From Lachnospiraceae bacterium (GTDB lineage: Bacteria; Bacillota_A; Clostridia; Lachnospirales; Lachnospiraceae), in assembly GCA_024699595.1 (NCBI GenBank), contig JAILPG010000254.1, positions 1 through 9,125 on the forward strand: a stretch of DNA of 9,125 nt, read 5' to 3'. The position numbers were made by a program, and so were the translations under genes. The first letter of the stretch is position 1, and each line of letters opens with the position of its first letter. Below the pieces are notes generated by a model, which was given only the letters and a program-made list of their open reading frames with translations, had not been told where the DNA came from and made no database searches. Below are positions 1 to 6,289 of the stretch, one piece after another.

Positions 1-110
1 CCGATGCAGTGCCTGCCTTTCTTTTTTTCCTTATGGATGTAGAGGCAGGCTCCCGTAAGTGCCGCAAGTAAGATCAGTATAATAACTGTGTTCGCTATCA
101 CAGAGCCCAT
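1..110 (-). CDS. FeoB-associated small membrane protein, partial (runs off left edge)
   Basis: Only the first 36 codons are inside the window; the gene continues past base 1. The start is the ATG at 110-108, preceded by a strong Shine-Dalgarno sequence (AAGGAGG, 7 bases upstream). The visible peptide is a very short N-terminus, one hydrophobic segment at residues 9-25 (VIILILLAALTGACLYI), then a basic stretch (HKEKKKGRHC) containing Cys35. This pattern, together with a position about 60 bp behind feoB on the same strand, matches the small FeoB-associated Cys-rich membrane proteins of Firmicutes, which have one membrane helix and then a Cys-rich cytoplasmic tail. Their exact role is unclear; a part in handling Fe2+ or assembling FeoB has been proposed. 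The Cys-rich tail itself is not in view, so the family call rests on context and architecture. Confidence 0.72.
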   Translation of the reverse strand, partial: MGSVIANTVIILILLAALTGACLYIHKEKKKGRHCI

Positions 111-173
111 ATCAGTACCTCCTTGACCCATTTTTTATAGCCGCGATTTTTTGCGCATCACTTTTCACTCTTT

Positions 174-2165
174 TTATGAGAGCTTGTACTCAAGTGCCAT
201 CTTCTTCTGGTTGCTCTTTATGCAGACGACAATCACGGCCGCAAAACATGCTATTGCGATCAGTCCGCCTATAAATCCGGCTCCGAGAGATCCTGTCGTT
301 ATGAGCGTTCCGATCTGATATACCAAAAATCCTACAGTAAATCCGGTTGCAAGCTGAAGTCCTATCGCGCCCCACAGCCACTTTGCGGATTTCATTTCGG
401 AATTCATTGCTCCCAAAGCCGCAAAGCACGGCGGTGTATATAAGTTAAACATAAGATATGCCAAAGCTGCGGCTTTTGTGATGCCCATAACCGTTGCAAC
501 CGCATTGCCTTCGCCTATAAGCTCAAGCTCTTCGGTATCGATGAAATTGGTTATCGCATAAACGGTAGCTATGGTACCGACAACGTTCTCCTTGGCGATA
601 AATCCGGTAACCGCTGCTGCCGCAAGCTGCCACGAAGCAAATCCAACGATCGGAATGAGCAGATATGAGAAGGGGCCTGCGATCCCGGCAAGGATCGAAG
701 TGCTCTCAGCTCCTTCCTCGACTGCCTGGAACTGCCAGTTGAACGACTGCATGATCTGTACTACCGTATTGCAGACAAGGATAATGGTTCCTGCCTTTAT
801 GATGTAAGCCTTTCCGCGCTCAAGCATGCTCTTTACGGCAAACCCGAGACTTGGCACCTTATATTCTGGCATTTCTATTATGAAAAAGCTCTTTCTGTAC
901 TTCATGCCGGTAACAGCCTTTATAAGCAGTGCTCCGAGAAGGACTAAAACGATACCTAACATATAGCATACAAAGCTTACCCACCTGGATTCAGGGAAAA
1001 ACGCGCCTGCAAACAAAGCGATAACGGGGAGCTTGGCTCCGCAGGGCATGAAAGTCGCAAGCATTGCCGTTGATCTGCGCTCTCTTTCATTTCTGATGGT
1101 CCTGCAGGCCATGATAGCGGGGATCCCGCATCCTGTTCCGATTATCATGGGGATTACCGATTTTCCGGAAAGGCCGACCTTTTTGAAGATCGGATCAAGA
1201 ACTACCGTAGCTCTAGACATGTATCCGCAGTCTTCCAAAAGTGCGATCAAGAAATACATTACCATTACAAGCGGAAGGAAACCTACAACGGCTCCGACAC
1301 CGCCAATGATACCGTCTATCAGAAGCGCATAAAGAAGAGGATTTGCATCGCCGAGCTTATCTCCTGCCCAACCCTGGAATGACTCTATCCAGCCGGCTAA
1401 CAGTTCACTCAGCCAGGTTCCTACAGTTGTCTGGCTTATGTAGAATACAAGGAACATAACGCCTGCGAATATGAACAGACCGGCTATCGGATTGGTGACT
1501 ACCTTGTCGATCGCATCGCCAACAGTCTTATCCTTTGTAAGCGTCTTTCTGACTTCCACATTCTTTACGATACCGTTTACAAACTCGAAACGCTTTCTGT
1601 CGGCTGTTTCTACTGCTTCCTTGCTTGTCACGTCCACATCGCCCTGATGATACGGAGCCTTCTGGCCCTTGCCTTCAAGTGCGGCAGCGGCTGCAACAGC
1701 TTCTTTTATACCCTGTTCGGATGTAGATACGGTATTTATTACCGGACATCCCAGGCTTTCGGAAAGCTTTGCGGCATCTATCGTATTTCCCTTCTTATCG
1801 TTGATATCACTTTTGTTAAGGGCTACAACGACCGGTATGTCAAGCTCTAAAAGCTGAGTCGTAAAGAACAGGCTTCTGCTTAAGTTTGTGGCATCAACGA
1901 TGTTGATTATCGCATCGGGATGCTCGTTCTTTACGTATCCGCTCGTGATGCTTTCCTCCGATGTGAACGGTGACATGGAATATGCTCCGGGCAGGTCAAC
2001 GGCTATGATCTCTTTCCCGCTTTCGTTGTACTTGGCCTTTATGGGGCTTTCCTTCCTGTCAACAGTAACACCGGCCCAGTTACCGATCTTTTCATTCCTT
2101 CCCGTCAGCGCGTTATACATTGTTGTTTTACCGCTGTTGGGATTTCCCGTTAGTGCGATTCTCAT
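174..2165 (-). CDS. feoB: Ferrous iron transporter FeoB
   Basis: This is the membrane permease that takes up Fe2+ using an N-terminal G-protein domain. The protein has 663 residues. The GTPase motifs are all visible: G1 GNPNSGKT at residues 7-14, the G2 threonine in GVTVD near residue 34, G3 DLPG at 57-60 and G4 NKSD at 117-120. A linker/helical domain follows to about 225, then multiple hydrophobic segments to residue 648. The pore-associated motifs of FeoB are present: EDCGYMSR (311-318), GTGCGIPAIMACR (343-355), PCGAK (374-378), GFIAKENVVG (521-530) and PPCFAALGAM (578-587). The length is shorter than E. coli FeoB (773 residues), as is usual in Firmicutes. The ATG at 2165 has an AGGAGGAG Shine-Dalgarno sequence just upstream. 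It lies 43 bp behind feoA and ahead of the small membrane protein, so the three are probably one iron-repressed operon. Confidence 0.97.
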   Translation of the reverse strand: MRIALTGNPNSGKTTMYNALTGRNEKIGNWAGVTVDRKESPIKAKYNESGKEIIAVDLPGAYSMSPFTSEESITSGYVKNEHPDAIINIVDATNLSRSLFFTTQLLELDIPVVVALNKSDINDKKGNTIDAAKLSESLGCPVINTVSTSEQGIKEAVAAAAALEGKGQKAPYHQGDVDVTSKEAVETADRKRFEFVNGIVKNVEVRKTLTKDKTVGDAIDKVVTNPIAGLFIFAGVMFLVFYISQTTVGTWLSELLAGWIESFQGWAGDKLGDANPLLYALLIDGIIGGVGAVVGFLPLVMVMYFLIALLEDCGYMSRATVVLDPIFKKVGLSGKSVIPMIIGTGCGIPAIMACRTIRNERERRSTAMLATFMPCGAKLPVIALFAGAFFPESRWVSFVCYMLGIVLVLLGALLIKAVTGMKYRKSFFIIEMPEYKVPSLGFAVKSMLERGKAYIIKAGTIILVCNTVVQIMQSFNWQFQAVEEGAESTSILAGIAGPFSYLLIPIVGFASWQLAAAAVTGFIAKENVVGTIATVYAITNFIDTEELELIGEGNAVATVMGITKAAALAYLMFNLYTPPCFAALGAMNSEMKSAKWLWGAIGLQLATGFTVGFLVYQIGTLITTGSLGAGFIGGLIAIACFAAVIVVCIKSNQKKMALEYKLS

Positions 2166-2208
2166 TTTTCTCCTCCTGTTTTTGCATCTATATTTACTAA
2201 TGTCGGCA

Positions 2209-2421
2209 TCATACTACGATCGCGGATGCAAGCTCGGGGTCTATGTTGTATCTCGCATCCTTTATGGACACTACGAGATTCCGCTTTCTGTCTACCACGG
2301 TTATATGCTCTCCGCTGTAGCATCCGAGTGAAAAAAGAAAGCTTTCCATCTCGTCATCCCCTTCGGTATCAACATTTGTGATAACATACTCTTTTCCTAT
2401 CTCAGCTTCATTAAGATTCAT
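2209..2421 (-). CDS. feoA: Ferrous iron transport accessory protein FeoA
   Basis: A 70-residue soluble protein with the small SH3-like beta fold of FeoA: acidic N-terminus, the segment FSLGCYSGEHITVVDRK near residues 30-46, and the closing strand around YNIDPELASAIVV. FeoA is a cytoplasmic partner thought to bind or regulate the FeoB G domain; it is not itself a permease. It starts at the ATG at 2421 with GGAGAG five bases upstream and ends 43 bp before feoB. It is the first gene of the feo operon; the consensus promoter about 120 bp upstream leaves a leader of roughly 110 bases that contains one regulator palindrome. The order feoA-feoB is the usual one. Confidence 0.93.
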   Translation of the reverse strand: MNLNEAEIGKEYVITNVDTEGDDEMESFLFSLGCYSGEHITVVDRKRNLVVSIKDARYNIDPELASAIVV

Positions 2422-2481
2422 GTTTTCTCTCCTTTTTTATAACAAGCGGCAAAGATTCTTTTACTTTGACGCTTGCCGGCA

Positions 2482-2499
2482 GGTTAGGATAGGCTAACC
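2482..2499. promoter_or_regulatory. Operator palindrome A, in the feoA leader
   Basis: GGTTAG (2482-2487), spacer GATAGG, CTAACC (2494-2499): perfect 6-bp arms with the same 6-bp spacer as B and C. It lies about 35-50 bases downstream of the predicted start of transcription. A protein bound here would act as a roadblock, or help occupancy of B by cooperation. Confidence 0.72.
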
Positions 2500-2512
2500 G
2501 GCTTCCGCAAAA

Positions 2513-2534
2513 ATGGTTAGCCCTCACTAACCAT
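2513..2534. promoter_or_regulatory. Operator palindrome B, at the feo transcription start
   Basis: ATGGTTAG (2513-2520), spacer CCCTCA, CTAACCAT (2527-2534): perfect 8-bp arms around six bases, the best of the set. It covers the predicted feo start point near 2533. Its centre is 30 bp from palindrome C and 33 bp from A, close to three helical turns each, so repressor dimers on all three could sit on one face of the DNA. Confidence 0.78.
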
Positions 2535-2539
2535 CACTC

Positions 2540-2568
2540 ATTATAGTTAGGCTTTGCTAACCTGTCAA
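2540..2568 (-). promoter_or_regulatory. feo operon promoter, consensus sigma-70/sigma-A type
   Basis: Read on the minus strand, TTGACA (2568-2563) and TATAAT (2545-2540) are separated by exactly 17 bp, a perfect match to the housekeeping promoter. Transcription would begin near 2533, giving a feoA leader of about 110 bases. The 17-bp spacer is itself the palindrome GGTTAG-N6-CTAAC, so a repressor there would cover the polymerase site directly. So strong a promoter suggests high feo expression whenever repression is lifted. Confidence 0.9.
2545..2562. promoter_or_regulatory. Operator palindrome C, inside the feo promoter spacer
   Basis: AGTTAG (2545-2550), six bases GCTTTG, then CTAACC (2557-2562). 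The core GTTAG-N6-CTAAC is shared with palindromes A and B. It fills the space between the -35 and -10 boxes of the feo promoter. The half-sites resemble those of DtxR/IdeR boxes (TTAGGTTAG...CTAACCTAA), and a DtxR-like gene is divergent 150 bp away, so binding by that protein is the natural inference. Confidence 0.78.
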
Positions 2569-2661
2569 GCACTTTTTTCTGTATTTAATAATTTTTGTTG
2601 TGGACGTCCGTTTTTCCGCATCCAGAGCAAAATACCTTTTGACCGCCGCTTGATTATATGG

Positions 2662-2679
2662 TAAGTTAGTGCTAACGTA
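2662..2679. promoter_or_regulatory. Operator palindrome D, upstream of the DtxR-like gene
   Basis: The sequence TAAGTTAGTGCTAACGTA contains GTTAG and CTAAC separated by only two bases (2665-2676), with outer TA/TA pairs also matching. This is closer to the classical DtxR/IdeR box, whose half-sites are one base apart, than palindromes A-C. It sits 33 bp before the ATG of the regulator, near a weak promoter candidate (TTGACC at 2639-2644, or TTGATT at 2650-2655; neither has a good -10 box). Autoregulation is the likely role. Confidence 0.65.
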
Positions 2680-2711
2680 TTGTTTCCGAAATATGAAGGG
2701 AGAATCAATTC

Positions 2712-3083
2712 ATGGCATTACAGGAATCCGGAGAAATGTATCTTGAGACCATATATGTTCTTTCATTGGAATCAAATAACGTCCGCGGTATCGATGTCGG
2801 CGACTATCTCGGATATTCCAAGCCCTCTGTCAGCAGAGCCATAGGACTGCTAAAGGATGAAGGCCTGGTAAAAAGAGATGAAGAAGGGTACATAAAGCTG
2901 ACACAAGCCGGAGAAATAATGGCAAAACGCATCTACGAGCGTCACACAGTACTTACAAAACTGTTAATAAATCTTGGGGTTGACGAAAAGACCGCCTCGG
3001 AGGATGCCTGTCGTGTTGAACATTATATAAGCGACAAAACATTTGATGCGATAAAAGCACATATGAAAGAACACGGGGGCTGA
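2712..3083 (+). CDS. Short DtxR/IdeR-type iron-dependent transcriptional repressor
   Basis: A 123-residue DNA-binding protein with a winged helix-turn-helix in the N-terminal half (recognition segment YSKPSVSRAIGLLKDEGLV, 35-53) and the DtxR dimerisation/metal domain in the rest. The primary metal ligands match DtxR, not MntR: Met9 (in EMYLETIY, like DtxR Met10; MntR has Asp8), Cys100, Glu103 and His104 (in DACRVEHYISD; DtxR DEACRWEHVMSD). This favours Fe2+. Of the DtxR ancillary-site ligands only His78 is kept; the places of DtxR Glu83 and His98 hold Thr82 and Ser96. The protein stops right after the dimer domain, without the SH3-like domain of DtxR (about 226 residues), and is shorter than MntR (about 142). 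The ATG at 2712 has GGGAGA eight bases upstream. It is divergent from feoAB, which it probably represses when iron is plentiful. Confidence 0.92.
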   Translation: MALQESGEMYLETIYVLSLESNNVRGIDVGDYLGYSKPSVSRAIGLLKDEGLVKRDEEGYIKLTQAGEIMAKRIYERHTVLTKLLINLGVDEKTASEDACRVEHYISDKTFDAIKAHMKEHGG

Positions 3084-3097
3084 ACCCCCGTGTTTTT
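3071..3097 (+). terminator. Rho-independent terminator of the DtxR-like gene
   Basis: ACACGGGGG (3071-3079) pairs with CCCCCGTGT (3085-3093) around the loop CTGAA, a 9-bp GC-rich stem followed by a T tract (3093-3097). The stem begins inside the coding sequence: the last codons and the TGA stop (3081-3083) form its left arm and loop. On the minus strand the same hairpin lies 3-30 bp beyond the stop of the epimerase-like gene, but only a weak T-rich tract (TTCTTTC) follows, so it may end both converging transcripts, less well on that side. Confidence 0.9.
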
Positions 3098-3099
3098 GT

Positions 3100-4131
3100 C
3101 TATACAGACAGTTTTTCCTTAGCCTCTTCCAATACCTCTATCACACGGTCGCACCAGGCGTCGAATTCAGGATCCTCCTTCTGGCACTCATCAGGATGGG
3201 AAAGAACATGATCAAGCGCCAGGCGTACGCCCTGTGAGAAAGGAACGTTAGTGGTCATATGCGGAGCCAGGCGTTTAAGCTTTGTGTTGTCAAATACAAC
3301 AGACACCGACTTATCTCCGATAAGGCTTCCTTCAAAATCATACCCCATCTTTTTCCCGACATCGGAAAGAAACTGTGCCGAAACATAGTACGGCTTGAGC
3401 TCCACACCCAGAGCATCTGCGATGGTTTTATATATCTGGTTCCAGGTAAGGACTTCATCTCCGGTTATCTGGAAGGCCTCGCCGATCGCATGACGGTTAC
3501 CCATAAGACCGATATAGCCGATTGCAAAGTCTGAGTTGAATGTCAGGTGCCATAAGGACGTTCCGTCGCCCTGGATGATGACCGGCTTACCTTCGCGCAT
3601 ACGTTTTATAACCTGCCAGGATCCGTTGTTTCCGTGTACACCAAGCGGGATACTCCGCTCATCATAAGTATGACTCGGGCGTACGATAGTCACAGGAAAG
3701 CCTTCCTCCCTGTATTTTTTCATAAGGAACTCCTCACAGGCGATCTTGTTACGCGAGTATTCCCAATGGGGGTTTGAAAGCGTGGTGCCCTCAGTGATGC
3801 GGAAATCCGCTGCAGGCTTGTGATATGCGGAGACAGAGCTTATGTAGATATACTGGTCTGTACGTCCCTTAAACAGCCTGTAATCCCTCTCAACCTGCTT
3901 AGGAACAAAGCCGATAAACTCACCAACCACATCAAAGTGCATATCACCCAAAGCTTCAAGCACCCCGGCTTCGTCATTGATATCGGCAACTATGGTGCGT
4001 ACCCCTTCGGGAAGCACCCCGTTACGGTTGCCCCGGTTAAGGACCCAGACTTCCCAATCCGTTTCTTTCAAAAGCCTTTTTACGATCCCGGTACTGATGG
4101 TACCGGTCCCTCCGATGAATAATGCTTTCAT
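3100..4131 (-). CDS. NAD(P)-dependent epimerase/dehydratase-like protein (extended SDR fold)
   Basis: A 343-residue cytoplasmic oxidoreductase-fold protein. The N-terminal Rossmann motif is GGTGTIS (7-13), followed by the nucleotide-ribose segment NRG (32-34), VADIND (48-53), the strand YISSVSAY (96-103) and the SDR catalytic pair Tyr125/Lys129 in YSRNK. A variable C-terminal substrate domain follows. The length is normal for the family. Substrate is not readable; related proteins act on nucleotide sugars or are annotated only as NAD-dependent epimerases, and some chloroplast relatives bind RNA. Its ATG overlaps the stop of the upstream YjbR-MGMT gene as ATGA, so the two are translationally coupled. 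It is the last gene of the minus-strand cluster. The link to the repair-like genes upstream may be only co-transcription. Confidence 0.85.
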   Translation of the reverse strand: MKALFIGGTGTISTGIVKRLLKETDWEVWVLNRGNRNGVLPEGVRTIVADINDEAGVLEALGDMHFDVVGEFIGFVPKQVERDYRLFKGRTDQYIYISSVSAYHKPAADFRITEGTTLSNPHWEYSRNKIACEEFLMKKYREEGFPVTIVRPSHTYDERSIPLGVHGNNGSWQVIKRMREGKPVIIQGDGTSLWHLTFNSDFAIGYIGLMGNRHAIGEAFQITGDEVLTWNQIYKTIADALGVELKPYYVSAQFLSDVGKKMGYDFEGSLIGDKSVSVVFDNTKLKRLAPHMTTNVPFSQGVRLALDHVLSHPDECQKEDPEFDAWCDRVIEVLEEAKEKLSV

Positions 4132-4778
4132 TTATATACCTCCTGTCCGTTTTCCTGTTTCCACTGAAATACGTTAAGATCCACCTTTCCGTCGGTAACC
4201 GTGATCCCTTCTGCCTCCAAAAGCTTTGCCTGCGCTCCCGGCCCTCCGAAGGCAAATTCTCCTGCCAGTTCTCCTTTTGCATTCACAACGCGGAAGCAGG
4301 GAATGCTTCCCGGATCGGGATTTTTGTGAAGAGCGTTGCCGACTGCCCTGGCCATCTTCTTATCACCTGCGATCTCCGCCACCTGGGAATACGTAGCCAC
4401 ATGACCATACGGGATCATTTTTACCGCCTCATATATTCTCTTTGAAGGACAGTCGCTTATCAGATCATAACTCTCGGCGATCATGAGCCGGATATCACTG
4501 TCCGGAATGTTTCCGTCAAGAATGATCGTATTCCAGTGTTCCTTGTTCTGATGGTATCCCGGTATGACCGATCTATAAATATCACGCCAGAAGAAAACCT
4601 TCTCCGGATCCGCTTTCACATTAAGGTTGATATATCCTTCCCTTTCATATGTCCACAGGAAGGCTTTCTTATTCCCTTTATACCTGACCAGCTGCCAGTT
4701 TGGATCATGAAACGGGGCATCCTGATACGTATCGGGAAATGACAGCCCATATGTTAATGCTTCTTCTCTTGTTTTCAT
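4128..4778 (-). CDS. YjbR/MmcQ domain fused to an MGMT-like (O6-alkylguanine-DNA alkyltransferase) domain
   Basis: A 216-residue two-domain protein. Residues 1 to about 108 form a YjbR/MmcQ domain (CyaY-like fold; ends of it read FPDTYQDAPFHDPNW and HWNTIILDG). Residues 111-206 are an MGMT/Ogt DNA-binding domain: YEAVKMIPYGHVATYSQVA (116-134), ARAVGNALHKNP (143-154), IPCFRVVNAKGEL (159-171), GGPGAQAKLLEAEGI (178-192). Compared with human MGMT, the counterparts of Tyr114 (Tyr130), the Arg128 finger (Arg144), Asn137 (Asn153), Cys145 (Cys161) and Glu172 (Glu190) are kept, but His146 is Phe162, giving PCFR instead of PCHR. Alkyltransferase-like (ATL) proteins replace the Cys instead. It may flag or bind alkylated guanine, or transfer alkyl groups weakly. 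No clear Shine-Dalgarno sequence precedes the ATG; a small hairpin lies just upstream. Confidence 0.88.
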   Translation of the reverse strand: MKTREEALTYGLSFPDTYQDAPFHDPNWQLVRYKGNKKAFLWTYEREGYINLNVKADPEKVFFWRDIYRSVIPGYHQNKEHWNTIILDGNIPDSDIRLMIAESYDLISDCPSKRIYEAVKMIPYGHVATYSQVAEIAGDKKMARAVGNALHKNPDPGSIPCFRVVNAKGELAGEFAFGGPGAQAKLLEAEGITVTDGKVDLNVFQWKQENGQEVYK

Positions 4779-4787
4779 ATGATTCTT

Positions 4788-4802
4788 AAGCGGGAACCGC
4801 TT
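4788..4802 (-). other. Small hairpin upstream of the YjbR-MGMT start
   Basis: AAGCGG and CCGCTT pair with a 3-base loop in the 59-bp gap between the radical SAM gene and the YjbR-MGMT gene. It ends nine bases before the ATG at 4778, where a Shine-Dalgarno site would normally be. No T tract follows, so it does not look like a terminator. It could tune translation initiation or be accidental. Confidence 0.35.
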
Positions 4803-4837
4803 CCTTTCCGTGTCGTTTTACCTGATACATATTACCG

Positions 4838-5719
4838 TCAGCTTAGATCAAATATACTCATCTGCGAATACTTTTCCGGCATTTCCTGCATATACTTAAA
4901 GCACTCATCGGGCCTGAACATGATCCCGTTTTCTTTGCAGATACCGCGAAACAGCCTCGTCAGTTCTTTCGCATTCGGACTCGGCAGCTCATAGGCATTA
5001 CCATATCGCCTGATATACTGCTCTTTCATGCCCGGAAAATACCTGTCAAGCGCAGCATAATAATACTCTCTGTCGCCATCCCTGAGAGTAAGTCCCATAC
5101 CAAAATCGATAACGCCTTTTACACCTGTACGGACACATTCATTTAGGATCGAAGTGATGTTTTCTTCCGTATCATTAATGAACGGAAGTACAGGTGTAAG
5201 CCATACGACTGTCGGGATACCTCTTTCCTGCATTATCTCCAATACCTCAATACGGCGCTTTGTATTACACACGTTAGGCTCGATGATCCCACACAGATCA
5301 TCATCATAAGTTGTAAGGGTGATCTGGACTACGGCTTTTGTACTGCGGTTTATCTCAGTCAACAGATCGATGTCCCTTAGGATACGGTCTGATTTTGTCT
5401 GTATTGCGATCCCGAAACCATTCTTTAAAATGATCTCAAGGCACCTCCTTGTAAGGCCCAAGTCTTCTTCGCAATGCATATATGGATCCGACATGGCACC
5501 CGTGCCTATCATGCTTTTTTTTCTTTTCGATCTCAGCGCCTTTTCAAGAAGCTTTGGCGCATTCTGCTTAACCTCTATATCTTCAAAAGGATGAGTAAAC
5601 TGATAGCACCGGCTCCGGCTGTCGCAGTATATACAGCCGTGTGTACAGCCCCGGTATATATTCATCCCGCAGTTTCCGCCGTTTCCGGTCAGAATTCCTT
5701 TGGCATCTACAAAATGCAT
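4838..5719 (-). CDS. SPL-family radical SAM protein (spore photoproduct lyase-like, COG1533 type)
   Basis: A 293-residue radical S-adenosylmethionine enzyme. The [4Fe-4S] cluster motif CxxxCxxC is CTHGCIYC with Cys25, Cys29 and Cys32. It is followed by segments typical of the SplB-like group: GAMSDPYMHCEEDLGLTRRC (73-92), IAIQTKSDRILRD (99-111) and a TIM-barrel-like run of strands including VVQITLTTYDDDL (130-142) and VVWLTPVLPFINDT (172-185). The group is named after DNA-repair lyases, but most members, perhaps including this one, have no proven substrate. The last residues, QMSIFDLS (286-293), fit the beta sliding-clamp binding pattern QxxLF. The start at 5719 has AGAAAGG eight bases upstream. 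It sits between a DNA glycosylase gene and an MGMT-like gene on the same strand, which supports a nucleic-acid repair role without proving it. Confidence 0.88.
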   Translation of the reverse strand: MHFVDAKGILTGNGGNCGMNIYRGCTHGCIYCDSRSRCYQFTHPFEDIEVKQNAPKLLEKALRSKRKKSMIGTGAMSDPYMHCEEDLGLTRRCLEIILKNGFGIAIQTKSDRILRDIDLLTEINRSTKAVVQITLTTYDDDLCGIIEPNVCNTKRRIEVLEIMQERGIPTVVWLTPVLPFINDTEENITSILNECVRTGVKGVIDFGMGLTLRDGDREYYYAALDRYFPGMKEQYIRRYGNAYELPSPNAKELTRLFRGICKENGIMFRPDECFKYMQEMPEKYSQMSIFDLS

Positions 5720-5806
5720 GGATCAAACCTTTCTCACTACCCAAACAGCTTTTGAACACCCCGTGAAACTATCATCTGAGTATTCACCTCTACCACATCC
5801 CTTGCC

Positions 5807-6289
5807 TCATATACGATAGTTTATGCAGCTCCAGGCCGCTGTCAGACGTTCCAGGGACCATGCTGCATTCGCAGGGCTGGTAGACGGAAGGCAGATCGCA
5901 GACCTGCCGGTTTCTTTCTCCGAATACCTGCAATAGTACTTATACGCAGTCTGACCGTTTACATATATTTGCCTGATATCGGCATGGTTGAGTATCACAT
6001 TCAGATCGTTCGCAGACACATTTCGGATGCTGGAATCCGCTGAACCGTCTATATCACATGAACCTATCACATCCCAGAGTGCGATATGATTCTGTAAAAG
6101 GAATGCCTTCTTTTCCGAAATGGTAAGCGGTGTATCTGTTCCATACACTGCAGAAGCAACCTTCCAGAATCTATTCTGCGGATGTCCGTAAAAAAAGCCT
6201 TCTTCCCTTGATCTCACGGAAGGAAAACTTCCCAGTATCAAAATTTCCGAATTTTCATCATATACCGGCGGTATCGGATGAATGATCAT
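5807..6289 (-). CDS. DNA glycosylase of the UDG superfamily, hypoxanthine (deoxyinosine)-DNA glycosylase type
   Basis: A 160-residue cytoplasmic repair enzyme that would cut deaminated bases (hypoxanthine, possibly uracil) from DNA to start base excision repair. The N-terminal sequence IHPIPPVYD leads to motif 1 GSFPS (20-24), then FFYGHPQNRFWKV (32-44) with the conserved Asn39 of UDG family 6, and motif LPSTSPAN (134-141) near the end. Length is normal for the family. I place the start at the ATG at 6289, because family members begin at IHPIPP and a GAGG lies nine bases upstream; a TTG at 6304 would add five residues but would overlap that ribosome site. It is the first gene of the minus-strand cluster; an 87-bp gap separates it from the radical SAM gene. 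Confidence 0.9.
   Translation of the reverse strand: MIIHPIPPVYDENSEILILGSFPSVRSREEGFFYGHPQNRFWKVASAVYGTDTPLTISEKKAFLLQNHIALWDVIGSCDIDGSADSSIRNVSANDLNVILNHADIRQIYVNGQTAYKYYCRYSEKETGRSAICLPSTSPANAAWSLERLTAAWSCINYRI

Noticed and set aside
1888..2331. 147-codon plus-strand open frame
   Set aside because: It lies antisense to feoB and feoA, has no ribosome site or recognisable motif, and is explained by the codon pattern of the real genes.
2422..2533. Possible riboswitch in the roughly 110-base feoA leader
   Set aside because: I see no known riboswitch core or expression-platform terminator; the leader contains an operator palindrome, and protein control is enough.
2482..2562. Possible short CRISPR or direct-repeat array from repeated GGTTAG/CTAACC
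   Set aside because: The repeats are short palindromes placed on promoter elements, with no repeat-spacer regularity of CRISPR size; operators explain them.
2602..2609. Perfect palindrome GGACGTCC in the feo/regulator gap
   Set aside because: An isolated 8-bp palindrome with no second copy or promoter relation is expected by chance at this scale.
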